From Streptomyces fumigatiscleroticus (GTDB lineage Bacteria > Actinomycetota > Actinomycetes > Streptomycetales > Streptomycetaceae), in NCBI RefSeq assembly GCF_014647975.1, contig NZ_BMQF01000005.1, forward strand, positions 310,001 through 374,000: a stretch of 64,000 bases of DNA, read 5' to 3'. A model generated the notes under the pieces. The model was given only the letters and a program-made list of their open reading frames with translations. It was not told the origin of the DNA and did no database searches. Positions 37,507-47,785 of this stretch are shown in pieces; position 1 is the stretch's first letter, and every line of letters starts with the position of its first letter. The position numbers and the translations under genes are program-made.

Positions 37507-38904
37507 TCAGGCGCCGAGTTCGCGAACGGCCTCCGCGAACGCGTCACCGCGCTTGTTGTAGTCGGCGAACATGTCCATCGAGGCGCAGGCCGGGGCCAGC
37601 AGCACCGTGTCGCCGGGCCGCGCCAGCCGCCGCGCCTCCCGGACGGCCTGGAGCATCGCCCCAGTGTCGGTCCGGTCGAGGTCGACGACGGGTACTTCGG
37701 GGGCGTGTCGCGCCAGGGCGTCCCGGATCAGTGCCCGGTCGGCGCCGATCAGGACGACGCCCCTGAGCCGCTGCGCCGCCCCCGCCACCAGCTCGTCGAA
37801 GGTCGCCCCCTTGGCCAGCCCGCCGGCGATCCACACGATCGGCTCGTACGCCGCCAACGAGGCCTGCGCGGCATGGGTGTTGGTGGCCTTGGAGTCGTCG
37901 ACGTAGGACACCCCGTCCACGTCGGCGACGTGCGCGATGCGGTGGGCGTCCGGCCGGAAGGCGCGCAGCCCGTCCCGTACGGCCGTGGCGGGCACGCCGA
38001 AGGCGCGGGCCAGGGCCGCGGCGGCCAGGGCGTTGGCGATGTTGTGCGGGGCCGGCGGGTCGACGTCACCGACCTCGGCGAGCTCCTGGGCGTTCTTCTG
38101 CCGGTTCTCGACGAAGGCCCGGTCGACCAGGATGCCGTCCACCACACCGAGTTGGGACGGCCCCGGCGTGCCGAGGGTGAAGCCGATGGCCCGGCAGCCC
38201 TCCTCGACATCGGCCTCGCGGACCAGGTCCTCGGTGGCCTTGTCGGCGGCGTTGTAGACGCAGGCGACCTGGTTGCCCTCGTAGATCCGGCCCTTGTCGG
38301 CGGCGTAGGCCTCCATGGAGCCGTGCCAGTCGAGGTGGTCGGGGGCGAGGTTGAGCACGGCGGCGGAGTGGGCGCGCAGGGACGGCGCCCAGTGCAGCTG
38401 GTAGCTGGACAGCTCCACGGCCAGCACGTCGTACGGCTCCTCGCTCAGCACCACGTCGACGATGGGCGTGCCGATGTTGCCGACGGCGGCCGTGCGCAGA
38501 CCCGCGGCGCGCAGGATCGAGGCGAGCATCTGCGTGGTCGTGGTCTTGCCGTTGGTACCGGTGACGGCGAGCCAGGGCGCGGCGTCCGGGCCGCGCAGCC
38601 GCCAGGCGATCTCCACATCGCCGACCACGTCCACGCCCGCCTCGGCGGCCGCGGTGAACAGCGGGGACGTCGGCTTCCAGCCGGGCGAGGTGACGACCAG
38701 CCCGGTGCCCTCGGGCAGGGTGTCCGCGTCGCCCAGCCGTACCGTGATCCCGTCCAGGGCGGCGGCGCGCTCGCGCAGCGCCTCGGAGTCCCCGCCGTCC
38801 ACGACGGTGACCCGGGCGCCGAGACCGGCCAGGGCGCGGGCGACGCTGACGCCGCTCACGCCGAGGCCGGCGACGGTGATTCGCATGCCGTCCCAGGAGG
38901 TCAC
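37507..38904 (-). CDS. murD: UDP-N-acetylmuramoylalanine-D-glutamate ligase MurD
   Basis: MurD adds D-glutamate to UDP-MurNAc-L-Ala in the cytoplasm. The 465-residue protein has the N-terminal Rossmann-like domain ([19 protein letters not shown]), the ATP-binding loop [13 protein letters not shown], and the central and C-terminal Mur ligase domains ([48 protein letters not shown]). The chosen GTG at 38904 overlaps the mraY stop as GTGA. An ATG at 38886 would shorten the protein by six residues and fits the conserved start equally well. Confidence 0.96.
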   Translation of the reverse strand: MTSWDGMRITVAGLGVSGVSVARALAGLGARVTVVDGGDSEALRERAAALDGITVRLGDADTLPEGTGLVVTSPGWKPTSPLFTAAAEAGVDVVGDVEIAWRLRGPDAAPWLAVTGTNGKTTTTQMLASILRAAGLRTAAVGNIGTPIVDVVLSEEPYDVLAVELSSYQLHWAPSLRAHSAAVLNLAPDHLDWHGSMEAYAADKGRIYEGNQVACVYNAADKATEDLVREADVEEGCRAIGFTLGTPGPSQLGVVDGILVDRAFVENRQKNAQELAEVGDVDPPAPHNIANALAAAALARAFGVPATAVRDGLRAFRPDAHRIAHVADVDGVSYVDDSKATNTHAAQASLAAYEPIVWIAGGLAKGATFDELVAGAAQRLRGVVLIGADRALIRDALARHAPEVPVVDLDRTDTGAMLQAVREARRLARPGDTVLLAPACASMDMFADYNKRGDAFAEAVRELGA

Positions 38905-39974
38905 TTGTCGGCCGCCCATCCCGCGTAGAAGAGACCCAGTCCGACGATCACACAGATGCCCTGGATGATCCAGAAGCGGACCACCACGAGCACCTCGGAC
39001 CAGCCCTTGAGTTCGAAGTGGTGCTGGAGTGGCGCCATCCGGAAGACGCGCTTGCCGGTGAGGCGGAAGGAGCCGACCTGGATCACCACGGACATGGTGA
39101 TCAGGACGAACAGACCGCCGAGGATGGCCAGCAGCAGCTCGGTGCGGGAGCAGATCGCCAGACCCGCGAGCACGCCGCCGAGCGCCAGCGAACCGGTGTC
39201 GCCCATGAAGATCTTCGCGGGCGAGGTGTTCCACCACAGGAAGCCGAGGCAGGCGCCCATCAGCGCGGAGGCGACGACCGCGAGGTCGAGAGGGTCGCGC
39301 ACCTCGTAGCAGGCGTTGGGGTTGGTCAGGGTCTGCGAGTTGGCGCAGGACTCCTGGAACTGCCAGACGCCGATGAAGGTGTAGGCGCCGAAGACCAGCA
39401 CGGAGGCGCCGGTGGCCAGACCGTCCAGACCGTCGGTGAGGTTCACGCCGTTCGACATCGCCAGGATCATGAACAGCGCCCAGACCACGAACAGCACCGG
39501 GCCGATCGTCCAGCCGAAGTCCGTGATGAAGGACAGCTTGGTGGAGGCCGGGGTGTTGCCGCGGGCGTCGGAGAACTGGAGGGCGAGCACCGCGAAGGCG
39601 ATGCCGACGATCAGCTGTCCGGCCATCTTGGCCTTGGCCCGCAGACCCAGCGAGCGCCGCTTGACGATCTTGATGTAGTCGTCCAGGAAGCCGACCAGGC
39701 CCATGCCGACCATCAGGCCCAGCACCAGCAGACCCGAGTAGGTCGGGGTGTAGCCGGTGATGACCTTGGACAGGAAGTAGGCGGCGACCGTGGCCAGGAT
39801 GAAGGCGATACCGCCCATGGTCGGCGTACCGCGCTTGCTGGCGTGCTCGCGCGGGCCGTCGTCACGGATGTACTGGCCGTAGCCCTTGCGGGCCAGCAGC
39901 TTGATCAGCAGCGGGGTGCCGATCAGCGTCAGGAAGAGGCCAATGACTCCCGCGAACAGGATCTGCTTCATCAT
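38901..39974 (-). CDS. mraY: Phospho-MurNAc-pentapeptide translocase MraY
   Basis: MraY transfers phospho-MurNAc-pentapeptide to undecaprenyl phosphate to form lipid I. The 357-residue protein has ten membrane spans. The catalytic aspartates are in [17 protein letters not shown] and [12 protein letters not shown], with the [19 protein letters not shown] loop and the His-rich [11 protein letters not shown] segment. The ATG overlaps the murF stop (ATGA). Confidence 0.97.
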   Translation of the reverse strand: MMKQILFAGVIGLFLTLIGTPLLIKLLARKGYGQYIRDDGPREHASKRGTPTMGGIAFILATVAAYFLSKVITGYTPTYSGLLVLGLMVGMGLVGFLDDYIKIVKRRSLGLRAKAKMAGQLIVGIAFAVLALQFSDARGNTPASTKLSFITDFGWTIGPVLFVVWALFMILAMSNGVNLTDGLDGLATGASVLVFGAYTFIGVWQFQESCANSQTLTNPNACYEVRDPLDLAVVASALMGACLGFLWWNTSPAKIFMGDTGSLALGGVLAGLAICSRTELLLAILGGLFVLITMSVVIQVGSFRLTGKRVFRMAPLQHHFELKGWSEVLVVVRFWIIQGICVIVGLGLFYAGWAADK

Positions 39975-41377
39975 CGGGCGGCGACCTCACCCTCGGCACC
40001 GGACTCGAGCAGCGCCTGGGCAACGCTCTCCAGCCCGACCGACCGGGACGCCTTCACGAGCACGACGTCCCCCGGGCGCAGCTCGCTGCGCAACAGGTCG
40101 ACCGCCGCCTGTGCGTCGGACACGTGCACCGACTCCTCACCCCACGAACCCTCGTTATATGCGCCCAGTTGCAGCCAGGCGGCTTCCCTGCCCCCGACCG
40201 CGACGAGCTTGCTGACGTTGAGCCGGACGGCGAGCCGTCCGACCGCGTCGTGCTCGGCGAGCGCCTCGTCCCCGAGCTCGGCCATCCTGCCGAGCACCGC
40301 CCACGTCCTGCGGCCCTTGCCCATGGCCACCAGGGCGCGCAGGGCGGCCCGCATGGACTCCGGGTTGGCGTTGTAGGCGTCGTTGACGATGGTCACGCCG
40401 TCAGGGCGCTCGGTGACCTCCATCCGCCAGCGGGAGAGGGAGTCCGCCTCGGAGAGCGCGACGGCGATCTCGTCTGCGGACATGCCCAGTTCGTGGGCGA
40501 CGGCGGCCGCGGCGAGCGCGTTCGACACGTGGTGCTCACCGTACAGGCGCATGGTCACGTCGCTTGCACCGGAGGGTGTGTGAAGCCTGAACGAGGGCTG
40601 TCCGGTGTCCGTGAGTCGCACGTTCTCGGCGCGAACGTCCGCTTCGCCGGACTCTCCGAAAAGGATCACCTTCGCCTTCGTACGGGAGGCCATGGCCCGG
40701 ACCAAGGGGTCGTCCGCGTTGAGGATCGCGGCGCCGTCCTCCGGCAGTGCCTCGACGAGCTCGCCCTTGGCCTGCGCGATCTGCTCCTTGCCGCCGAACT
40801 CGCCGATGTGGGCGGAGCCGACGTTGAGCACCAGCCCGATCCGGGGCGGGGTCAGCTCCGTGAGGTAGCGGATGTGGCCGATGCCGCGGGCGCCCATCTC
40901 CAGCACCAGGAAACGGGTCTCCTCGGTGGCGGAGAGCGCGGTGAGCGGCAGCCCGATCTCGTTGTTGAGCGAGCCGGGCGTGAACACCGTCGGCGCCTTG
41001 CGCCGCAGCACCTGGGCGATCAGGTCCTTGGTGCTGGTCTTGCCGGCGGAGCCGGTCAGGGCCACGAGGGTGGCGCCGAGCCGCTGGACGACATGGCGGG
41101 CGAGGGCGCCGAGGGCCGTCTGGACGTCGTCCACGACGATGGCGGGCACGCCGACGGGCCGGGCGGCGAGCACGGCGGCCGCGCCCGCCTCGATCACCGC
41201 CGGCGCGAAGTCGTGGCCGTCCACGTGCTCGCCGGCGAAGGCGACGAAGAGACTGCCGGGCCCCGCCTCGCGGGAGTCCCGGACGACCGGTCCGGTGACC
41301 CGGACGGACGGATCCGGTATGTCGTGCGTCTGCCCGCCGACGACTGCTGCGATCTCGGCGAGAGAGAGGGCGATCAC
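39971..41377 (-). CDS. murF: UDP-MurNAc-tripeptide D-alanyl-D-alanine ligase MurF
   Basis: MurF adds D-Ala-D-Ala to the UDP-MurNAc-tripeptide. The 468-residue protein has the ATP loop [16 protein letters not shown], the [20 protein letters not shown] metal/ATP region (quoted as [12 protein letters not shown]), and the C-terminal ligase domain with [18 protein letters not shown]. The GTG at 41377 starts [15 protein letters not shown], the normal N-terminus, 4 bases after the murE stop. Confidence 0.96.
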   Translation of the reverse strand: MIALSLAEIAAVVGGQTHDIPDPSVRVTGPVVRDSREAGPGSLFVAFAGEHVDGHDFAPAVIEAGAAAVLAARPVGVPAIVVDDVQTALGALARHVVQRLGATLVALTGSAGKTSTKDLIAQVLRRKAPTVFTPGSLNNEIGLPLTALSATEETRFLVLEMGARGIGHIRYLTELTPPRIGLVLNVGSAHIGEFGGKEQIAQAKGELVEALPEDGAAILNADDPLVRAMASRTKAKVILFGESGEADVRAENVRLTDTGQPSFRLHTPSGASDVTMRLYGEHHVSNALAAAAVAHELGMSADEIAVALSEADSLSRWRMEVTERPDGVTIVNDAYNANPESMRAALRALVAMGKGRRTWAVLGRMAELGDEALAEHDAVGRLAVRLNVSKLVAVGGREAAWLQLGAYNEGSWGEESVHVSDAQAAVDLLRSELRPGDVVLVKASRSVGLESVAQALLESGAEGEVAAR

Positions 41378-41381
41378 AAGT

Positions 41382-42902
41382 TCATCCCTGGGTCTGCTGG
41401 ATAGCTTCGCGAAGCACCTGGCGGTCGTCGAAGGGACGCACCACCCCGGCGATGTCCTGGCCCTGCTCGTGGCCCTTGCCCGCGACCAGCACCGTGTCAC
41501 CGGGTTGCGCACGGGCGACGGCGGCGGCGATCGCGGCGGCCCGGTCCTCGAAGACCTGGACCTCGCCACGCTCGTGTACGGGTACGGACGCCGCGCCCTG
41601 GAGCATGGTTGCGAGGATCGCGAGCGGGTCCTCGGAGCGGGGGTTGTCGGAGGTCAGTACAGCGGTGTCGGCCAGCCGGGCCACGGCGGCGCCCATCGGG
41701 GCGCGCTTGGTCCGGTCGCGGTCGCCGCCGCAGCCGAGCACGACGTGCAGCCGGCCCTCGGTGACCTTGCGGAGCGCCTTGAGCACCGACTCGACCGCGT
41801 CCGTCTTGTGCGCGTAGTCGACCACCGCGAGATACGGCTGCCCGGCGTCCACCCGCTCCAGGCGTCCCGGCACCCCCGGCACGGCCGCGATGCCGTCGGC
41901 GGCGGTCTGCGGGTCCAGGCCGGCCACGGCCAGGGCGACGATCGCGGCGAGGGTGTTGGCCACGTTGAACGGGCCGGCCAGCGGGGAGCTGGCGCCGATC
42001 TTCTCGCCCTGGGGGCCGGTCACGGTGAACGTGGAGTGAAGCGGGCCGACCCGGACGTCCTCGGCGCGCCAGTCGGCGTCCGGATGGCCCTCGGCGGAGT
42101 AGGTGACGACCGGGACGGTGGCCTCCTTGGCCAGCCTGCGGCCGTACTCGTCGTCGACGTTGACCACGCCGAGCCTGCTGCGGCGCGGCGTGAACAGCTG
42201 CGCCTTGGCCTGGAAGTAGTCCTCCATGCCGGAGTGGAACTCCATGTGCTCCGGGCTGAGGTTGGTGAAGACGGCCACGTCGAAGACGCAGCCGTCGACC
42301 CGGCCGAGCACCAGGGCGTGGCTGGAGACCTCCATGGCGACGGCCTCGACGCCGCGCTCGCGCATGACCGCGAAGAGCGCCTGGAGGTCGGTCGCCTCGG
42401 GCGTGGTGCGCTCGGACTTGATGCGCTCGTCGCCGATCCGCATCTCGACGGTGCCGATCAGGCCGGTGGAGCGCGCGGTCCTGAGGCCGCCCTCGACGAG
42501 ATAGGCGGTGGTGGTCTTGCCGGAGGTGCCGGTGATACCGATCTGGAGGAGGCTCTCGCCCGGCCGGCCGTAGATCGTGGCCGCCAGTTCGCCCATCCGC
42601 GCGCGCGGGTCGTCGACGACCAGGACGGGCAGGCCGGTGGCGGCGGCGCGCCCGGCGCCGGACGGGTCGGTCAGCACCGCCGCCGCGCCGAGGCCGGCGG
42701 CCTGGGCGACGAAGTCGGCGCCGTGGGCGCGGGCTCCGGGCAGGGCGGCGTACAGATCGCCGGGGCGGACGGCGCGCGAGTCGTGGGTGATGCCCGTGAC
42801 TCCGGCGTCGTCGCCGGGCGCGGTGACACCCAGCTGATCGGCGAGTTCCGCGAGGGGTGTGGCGGAGACCTGCACCGGCCGGGGCGGTCCCGGGTATGTC
42901 AC
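41382..42902 (-). CDS. murE: UDP-MurNAc-dipeptide:diaminopimelate ligase MurE
   Basis: MurE adds diaminopimelate to UDP-MurNAc-L-Ala-D-Glu; Streptomyces walls use the LL-isomer. The 506-residue protein has THDSRAVRPGDLYAALPG at the front, the ATP loop TGTSGKTTTAYLVEGG, and the DAP-recognition motif TSDNPRSEDP near residue 405. I favour the GTG at 42902 (MTYPGPPRPVQVSATPL) because AGAAGGG lies 7 bases upstream. An in-frame GTG at 43037 would add 45 Pro/Gly/Ala-rich residues and may be used in other annotations. The region 42903-43064 separates it from ftsI. Confidence 0.95.
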   Translation of the reverse strand: MTYPGPPRPVQVSATPLAELADQLGVTAPGDDAGVTGITHDSRAVRPGDLYAALPGARAHGADFVAQAAGLGAAAVLTDPSGAGRAAATGLPVLVVDDPRARMGELAATIYGRPGESLLQIGITGTSGKTTTAYLVEGGLRTARSTGLIGTVEMRIGDERIKSERTTPEATDLQALFAVMRERGVEAVAMEVSSHALVLGRVDGCVFDVAVFTNLSPEHMEFHSGMEDYFQAKAQLFTPRRSRLGVVNVDDEYGRRLAKEATVPVVTYSAEGHPDADWRAEDVRVGPLHSTFTVTGPQGEKIGASSPLAGPFNVANTLAAIVALAVAGLDPQTAADGIAAVPGVPGRLERVDAGQPYLAVVDYAHKTDAVESVLKALRKVTEGRLHVVLGCGGDRDRTKRAPMGAAVARLADTAVLTSDNPRSEDPLAILATMLQGAASVPVHERGEVQVFEDRAAAIAAAVARAQPGDTVLVAGKGHEQGQDIAGVVRPFDDRQVLREAIQQTQG

Positions 42903-43064
42903 GGGATGACCCTTCTGGGTGGTTTGGGACTGATCAGCGTGTGGCACGGCGGTGAGCGTACCGGGCGCACCCGCCTCCGGGCGAAGTGAGGGCCCGGGCG
43001 CGCTCCGGTTCCCGGGATCGGGGGTGATCGTTGTCACGGGGTGGTTCCTGGTGGCTCGGGCTGA

Positions 43065-45032
43065 TCAGGGCTTGAAGGTGACGGGCAGGTTCGCGGCCTT
43101 GGCCCCGGTCGGCGGGATCTGGAGGGTTTTCAGGGCGAATTCCATGACCTGCTTGTAGATCGGTCCGCAGATCTGGCCGCCGAAGTAGCTGCCCTCGGTG
43201 GCGTTCTGGATGGCGCAGTAGACGGTGACGCGGGGGTTGTCGGCGGGCGCGAAACCGGCGAAGGAGGAGGTGTAGCCGCGGTATTTGCCGGTGGCCGGAT
43301 CCACGCGGTTGGCCGTACCCGTCTTGCCCGCCACCCGGTAGCCGGGGATACGTGCCTTGGCGCCGGTGCCCTCCTCGTCGTCCACGACGGACTCGAGCAT
43401 CTGGGCGAGCGTCTTGGCCGTCCTCTCGCTGACGACCCTGGTCTTCTCGGGCTTCTTGGCGGGGGCGAAGCGTCCGTCGGGCCCCTTCGTGCCGCGGACG
43501 AGCGTGGGCTCGACGCGTACGCCGCCGTTGGCGATGGTCGAGTAGACGGATGCCGCCTGCATCGCGTTGAGGGACATGCCCTGGCCGAAAGGGATCGTGT
43601 ACTGCTGCGAGGTCGACCAGTCCCCGGGCGCCGCCAGGATGCCCTTGGTCTCGCCGGGGAAGCCCAGCCCGGTGTAGCTGCCCAGGCCGAACTTGCGCAG
43701 GTAGGAGTAGAGGACCTGGTTGGCCTGGCGCTGGGTCTTGCCCAGCTGTCCGGTGGCCAGGATCGTGCCGATGTTGCTGGACTTGGCGAGTACGCCGTTG
43801 AGCGTGAGGTACCAGGTCGGGTGGTCGACGTCGTCCTTGAAGAGCCGGTCGCCGCGGTGCAGCCGGTTGGGCACGACGACGTGGGTCTTCGGCGTGGCGG
43901 CGTTCTCCTCCAGCACGGCGGCCATCGACATCACCTTGGCGGTGGAGCCGGGCTCGAAGGCGTCCTGGAGCGCCGCGTTGCCGAGCGACGAGGAGTCGGC
44001 CTCGGCCAGGTCATTGGGGTCAAAGCCGGGCGAGTTGGCCATGGCGAGTATCTCGCCGGTCCGGGTGTCCTGGACGATGACGTAGCCGCGGTCGGCCTTC
44101 GACTTCTCCACCTGCTCGGTGATCGCGTCCTGCGCGGCCCACTGGATGTCGCGGTCGATGGTGAGCTCGACATCGCTGCCGGCGACGGCGGGCGTCTCGG
44201 TGGAGCCCGCGGTGGGCACCTGACGGCCGCCGGACTGGGCGTAGCGGATCTTGCCGTCCTTGCCGGACAGCAGCTCGTCCAGCTGCTGCTCGACGCCGCC
44301 GCCGCCCCGGCCCTCGGAATCGACCCAGCCCAGCAGCCCGGCGGCGAGTTCGCCGTTGGGGTACTCGCGCTTGCTGCTGGGGTCCGCGAAGACGCCCGCG
44401 AGGACGTTGACGGCGGTGCTGTCCGTCTCCGCCTTCTCGGCGAGCGCGCTCCTCAGGTCCTTGATCTGGTTCCAGACCTGCGGGGTCTGGCTGCGGGCCA
44501 GCCGGACGTAGCGCAGCTCCTCGTTCTCCGGCCGCAGCTTGCGGACCAGGTCCTCCTCGTCCTGGTCGAGGATGGGCGCGAGCAGGGCCGCGGCCTGTTC
44601 GGGCCCGTCGCCGATCTTCAGCTGCTCGCGGGTGAACATCGTGGGGTCGGCGGTGATGTCGTAGGCGTCCACGGTGGTGGCCAGGGCGACCCCGTTGCGG
44701 TCGGTGATCCCGCCGCGCTCGGCGGCCAGGGTGTGCACGACGTACCGGTTCTGCTCGGCCTTGGCGACATAGGTGCTCGCGTCGACGGCCTGCACCTGGA
44801 GCAGCCGTACGACGAAGACGAGCAGCACCAGCGTCAGCGCGAGGCCGACCAGGCGCAGCCGGGGCCGGGGGCTGCCCAGCCGGATGACGCGCGGGGCGCC
44901 CGGGCGGGGCGGGCCGGGGCGGCGGGCCGGGCGGGCGCCGGGGCCCGGCTGCCGCCGGTTGCCGGGGTGGGCGGGCCGGGCCGGTCCGGGCACCCGGCGG
45001 CGCGGCGGTTGCCTGTCGGACACTTCCGTCAC
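43065..45032 (-). CDS. ftsI: Septal penicillin-binding protein FtsI (class B transpeptidase)
   Basis: FtsI crosslinks septal peptidoglycan and is the partner of FtsW. The 655-residue protein has an Arg/Pro-rich cytoplasmic start of about 60 residues, one span near 62-82 (LVGLALTLVLLVFVVRLLQV), a dimerisation domain, and the transpeptidase domain. Active-site motifs are S-x-x-K in EPGSTAKVMSMAAV (near 355), S-x-N in AKSSNIGTIL, and K-T-G in VAGKTGTANRVD (near 570). It overlaps ftsL by 4 bases (45029-45032). Confidence 0.97.
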   Translation of the reverse strand: MTEVSDRQPPRRRVPGPARPAHPGNRRQPGPGARPARRPGPPRPGAPRVIRLGSPRPRLRLVGLALTLVLLVFVVRLLQVQAVDASTYVAKAEQNRYVVHTLAAERGGITDRNGVALATTVDAYDITADPTMFTREQLKIGDGPEQAAALLAPILDQDEEDLVRKLRPENEELRYVRLARSQTPQVWNQIKDLRSALAEKAETDSTAVNVLAGVFADPSSKREYPNGELAAGLLGWVDSEGRGGGGVEQQLDELLSGKDGKIRYAQSGGRQVPTAGSTETPAVAGSDVELTIDRDIQWAAQDAITEQVEKSKADRGYVIVQDTRTGEILAMANSPGFDPNDLAEADSSSLGNAALQDAFEPGSTAKVMSMAAVLEENAATPKTHVVVPNRLHRGDRLFKDDVDHPTWYLTLNGVLAKSSNIGTILATGQLGKTQRQANQVLYSYLRKFGLGSYTGLGFPGETKGILAAPGDWSTSQQYTIPFGQGMSLNAMQAASVYSTIANGGVRVEPTLVRGTKGPDGRFAPAKKPEKTRVVSERTAKTLAQMLESVVDDEEGTGAKARIPGYRVAGKTGTANRVDPATGKYRGYTSSFAGFAPADNPRVTVYCAIQNATEGSYFGGQICGPIYKQVMEFALKTLQIPPTGAKAANLPVTFKP

Positions 45033-45547
45033 CTGCCGGGGGTCGGGGTCGTGGCGGGCACGGGCGTGAAGGTGCCCGCGGGGGCCGCGGGGGCCGTGGT
45101 GGGAGCGGGCGTCGGGGCGGCGCTCGGCGCCGAGGAGGCCCTCTCCAGGGCCTCGGGGGCCAGGACGAGGGGGGCCGCCGCCGGGGAGGCGGTGCCGGGC
45201 ACGCCCTTGACGGTGCCGTCGGGGCCGAGGAAGGCGGGGTCGCCGCCGGGCACCATGCCGAGCTCGCGGGCCCGGCGCTCCAGCGCGTCCGGGGCGGAGT
45301 AGGCGTCGACGTCCCGCTGGAGTTCCTGCTCCTCCTCGGTGAGGTCCTGCGTGTCCCGCCGGAGGTCGTCCAGCTTGAACGATCCCTCACTCAGGGCGGA
45401 GTTCAGCATCAGCAGCACGATCAGGCCGCCGCCGAGGAGGACCACGACGAGCAGCACGAACGGGGTGCGGGCCGCCTGCCGCCGGCCCGCCGGGAGGAGC
45501 CGGGCCAGCCGGGCGGCCCGTCCCCTCAGTTCGGGTTTCCTACTCAC
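45029..45547 (-). CDS. ftsL: FtsL-like cell-division protein
   Basis: FtsL is a small bitopic protein of the FtsQ-FtsL-DivIC complex that activates septal synthesis. The 172-residue protein has a basic cytoplasmic start (SRKPELRGRAARLARLLPAG), one span at about 30-48 (FVLLVVVLLGGGLIVLLML), and a coiled coil (LRRDTQDLTEEEQELQRDVD). The last 60 residues are an Ala/Pro/Thr-rich tail. Identification leans on position between rsmH and ftsI and on topology, because FtsL sequences are poorly conserved. Confidence 0.9.
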   Translation of the reverse strand: MSRKPELRGRAARLARLLPAGRRQAARTPFVLLVVVLLGGGLIVLLMLNSALSEGSFKLDDLRRDTQDLTEEEQELQRDVDAYSAPDALERRARELGMVPGGDPAFLGPDGTVKGVPGTASPAAAPLVLAPEALERASSAPSAAPTPAPTTAPAAPAGTFTPVPATTPTPGR

Positions 45548-45598
45548 GTGCCCTCCCCTGCGTCCGGTGTGCCGACCCGCTGCCCCGCCCCGTCCGCC

Positions 45599-46555
45599 TC
45601 ACTCGACGTCCTCCCTGACGCGCTGGGCCGCGCGCAGCCGCGCCGGTGCCGCCCGCCGGTTCTCGGCGATCTCCTCCTCGGTGGGAAGTTCGGCACCGCG
45701 CGTGAGCAGCTTGAGCCGGGGCTCGTAGCGCTCGGGGACGACCGGCAGCCCGGGCGGCGCGGTGTTCGCGGCACCGGCCGCGAACACCTGCTTGACCAGC
45801 CGGTCCTCCAGGGAGTGGTACGACAGCACGGCGATCCGCCCGCCCACGGCGAGCGCCTTGACGGCGGCCGGGACCGCCCGCTCCAGGACGGCGAGTTCGC
45901 CGTTCACCTCGATGCGCAGGGCCTGGAAGGTGCGCTTGGCCGGGTTGCCGCCGGTGCGCTTGGCGGCCTGCGGCAGCGCGTCGCGGATCAGCTCCACCAG
46001 CCGCGCGCTGGTGCTGAACGGCTCCTTCTCCCGCTCGCGCACGATGGCGGACACGATCCGCTTGGCCTGCTTCTCCTCGCCGTAGGCCCGCAGGATCCGG
46101 ACGAGTTCGCCCGGCGGGTAGGTGTTGAGGACCTCGGCGGCGCCGATGCCGGTCGTCTGGTCCATGCGCATGTCCAGCGGGGCGTCCTGGGCGTAGGCGA
46201 AGCCGCGGCCGGCCTCGTCCAGCTGCATGGAGGAGACGCCGAGGTCGAACAGGACGCCCTGCACGCGCGGGACGCCGAGCCGGCGCAGCACCTCGGGCAG
46301 TTCGTCGTAGACGGCGTGCACCAGGGTGGCGCGCTCGCCGTACGGGGCGAGCCGCTCGCCGGACAGGCGCAGGGCCTCCTTGTCGCGGTCCAGGGCCACG
46401 AGCCGGGCCCCGGGGAACCGGGCGAGCAGCGCCTCGCTGTGACCGCCGAGGCCGAGCGTGCAGTCGACGACCACCGCGCCCGGCTCCGTCAGGGCGGGCG
46501 CCAGCAGGTCCAGGCACCGCTGGAGCATCACCGGGACGTGTCGACTGTTGCTCAA
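45599..46555 (-). CDS. rsmH: 16S rRNA m4C1402 methyltransferase RsmH (MraW)
   Basis: RsmH methylates N4 of C1402 in 16S rRNA using S-adenosylmethionine. The 318-residue protein starts [18 protein letters not shown], with the family's H-V-P-V-M motif. The SAM-binding loop is [20 protein letters not shown], followed by [19 protein letters not shown] and [15 protein letters not shown]. It is the first gene of the division cluster; mraZ, which precedes it in many bacteria, is absent here. A strong candidate promoter lies about 215 bases upstream. Confidence 0.97.
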   Translation of the reverse strand: MSNSRHVPVMLQRCLDLLAPALTEPGAVVVDCTLGLGGHSEALLARFPGARLVALDRDKEALRLSGERLAPYGERATLVHAVYDELPEVLRRLGVPRVQGVLFDLGVSSMQLDEAGRGFAYAQDAPLDMRMDQTTGIGAAEVLNTYPPGELVRILRAYGEEKQAKRIVSAIVREREKEPFSTSARLVELIRDALPQAAKRTGGNPAKRTFQALRIEVNGELAVLERAVPAAVKALAVGGRIAVLSYHSLEDRLVKQVFAAGAANTAPPGLPVVPERYEPRLKLLTRGAELPTEEEIAENRRAAPARLRAAQRVREDVE

Positions 46556-46771
46556 GGGGCCCTCTCAGGTCCGGCGCGGCCGTACGCACCGCCGGGTCCC
46601 CGCCCGCTCGCCAAGGGGGGCCTGCCGGCGCCGGAAGCGTCAGCCGACCGGGAGCGGGGGGAGGCCGAGCCGTACGTACGCGCCGCGCACGTGGGGAGAA
46701 CTCCGGAACAGGGGCCGGGTTCTCCGGGGAATTCAGTCCAGCAGGGAGAGCCTCGCCTCCCGCTTCGCGTC

Positions 46772-46799
46772 ACTTTAGTCCACCCTGTCTCCCGGTCAA
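46772..46799 (-). promoter_or_regulatory. Candidate promoter of the rsmH-led division cluster
   Basis: On the minus strand TTGACC (46794-46799) and TAAAGT (46772-46777) are separated by 16 bases, close to the housekeeping sigma-factor consensus. Transcription would start near 46765, giving a leader of about 210 bases before rsmH. Confidence 0.65.
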
Positions 46800-46962
46800 T
46801 CAACCGGCCTGCGCGTCGCGGACGCCGGAGCGCGACGGGCGCCGGATCACCCGGCGTCACCCGTACGGCCGCATCCGCCCCGACTCTGTGGCTTACCTCA
46901 CAACAAGGCTCCCCGGCATCTTTTGTCTCCCCCCACAGCGGGCCCGCAGCGCGCGTGACCAG

Positions 46963-46968
46963 TACCGT
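46963..46968 (+). promoter_or_regulatory. Likely -10 element of leaderless carbonic anhydrase gene
   Basis: TACCGT ends 7 bases before the ATG at 46976, the spacing for a leaderless start at that ATG rather than at the upstream in-frame ATG (46970). Confidence 0.4.
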
Positions 46969-46975
46969 CATGGCT

Positions 46976-47521
46976 ATGACGACTTCTGCATCGGTTCCCG
47001 CCGGCTCCGAGGCCGCCATAGGCGGCGGCTCTGTCACCGACCGTCTCGTGGAGGCCAACGCCCAGTACGCCTCGGCGTTCACCGACCCCGGGATGGACGC
47101 CCGTCCCGTCCAGCGCGTCGCCGTGGTGGCCTGCATGGACGCCCGTCTCGACCTGCACGCCGCCCTGGGGCTCCGGCTCGGCGACTGTCACACCATCCGC
47201 AACGCGGGCGGCGTCGTCACCGACGACGTGATCCGCTCCCTGACCATCAGCCAGCGGGCGCTGGGCACCCGCAGCGTGGTCCTCATCCACCACACCGGCT
47301 GCGGTCTGGAGTCCCTCACCGAGGAGTTCCGGCACGAGCTGGAGATGGAGATCGGCCAGCGGCCCTCCTGGGCGGTGGAGTCCTTCCGCGACGTCGACCA
47401 GGACGTGCGGCAGTCGATGCGGCGTGTGCGGACCTCGCCGTTCCTGCTGCACACCGATGACGTGCGCGGCTTCGTCTTCGACGTGAGGACGGGCCGGCTG
47501 CGGGAGATCGACGCCGACTGA
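46976..47521 (+). CDS. Beta-class carbonic anhydrase
   Basis: The enzyme interconverts carbon dioxide and bicarbonate with zinc. The 181-residue protein has the first zinc ligand and catalytic dyad in VACMDARLDL (Cys53, Asp55), the RNAGG motif (75-79), and the H-x-x-C ligands in LIHHTGCG (His106, Cys109). It resembles the short Rv1284-type beta class. I chose the second ATG because of the -10 spacing; using the first adds two residues. It is divergent from rsmH. Confidence 0.92.
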   Translation: MTTSASVPAGSEAAIGGGSVTDRLVEANAQYASAFTDPGMDARPVQRVAVVACMDARLDLHAALGLRLGDCHTIRNAGGVVTDDVIRSLTISQRALGTRSVVLIHHTGCGLESLTEEFRHELEMEIGQRPSWAVESFRDVDQDVRQSMRRVRTSPFLLHTDDVRGFVFDVRTGRLREIDAD

Positions 47522-47603
47522 GGCGGCCGTCCCCCCGCCCGCCCCGGAAGCATCCACCACGGCACTACCCGAAAGGCCGCAAGACCCGACATATCGCGGC
47601 CAG

Positions 47604-47612
47604 TTGTCCACA
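47604..47612 (+). promoter_or_regulatory. Perfect DnaA-box sequence upstream of the moxR operon
   Basis: TTGTCCACA is the preferred Streptomyces DnaA box. It stands alone in the 264-base gap between the carbonic anhydrase gene and moxR. One box does not make an origin, but DnaA can act as a transcription factor at such sites. The match may be chance. Confidence 0.35.
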
Positions 47613-47785
47613 GGCGAGTGACACGAATCGGTAACGGCAGCAAGAATGCGGGGTGTGGCGTCGCGCGACTCGTCCGCGCGGTGTCCGTGTTTTCGGGGCG
47701 GGCCGGTCCGCAGTGCCAAGCGTCGGCCCGGAAAGTTGGGGTATCCCCTGCTTCCAGAGTGTGGGGAGAGGCCGAGGAGGGCCGG

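Larger units (their letters stand above)
46556..46975. other. 420-base divergent intergenic region, no gene
   Basis: This gap separates rsmH (minus) and the carbonic anhydrase gene (plus). It holds the candidate rsmH promoter and the -10 of the carbonic anhydrase gene, both listed separately. The 210 bases nearest rsmH would be its untranslated leader. I see no tRNA, riboswitch or small gene in it. Confidence 0.6.

Noticed and set aside
47604..47612. Replication origin
   Set aside because: A single DnaA box without dnaA/dnaN or a box cluster is not an origin.
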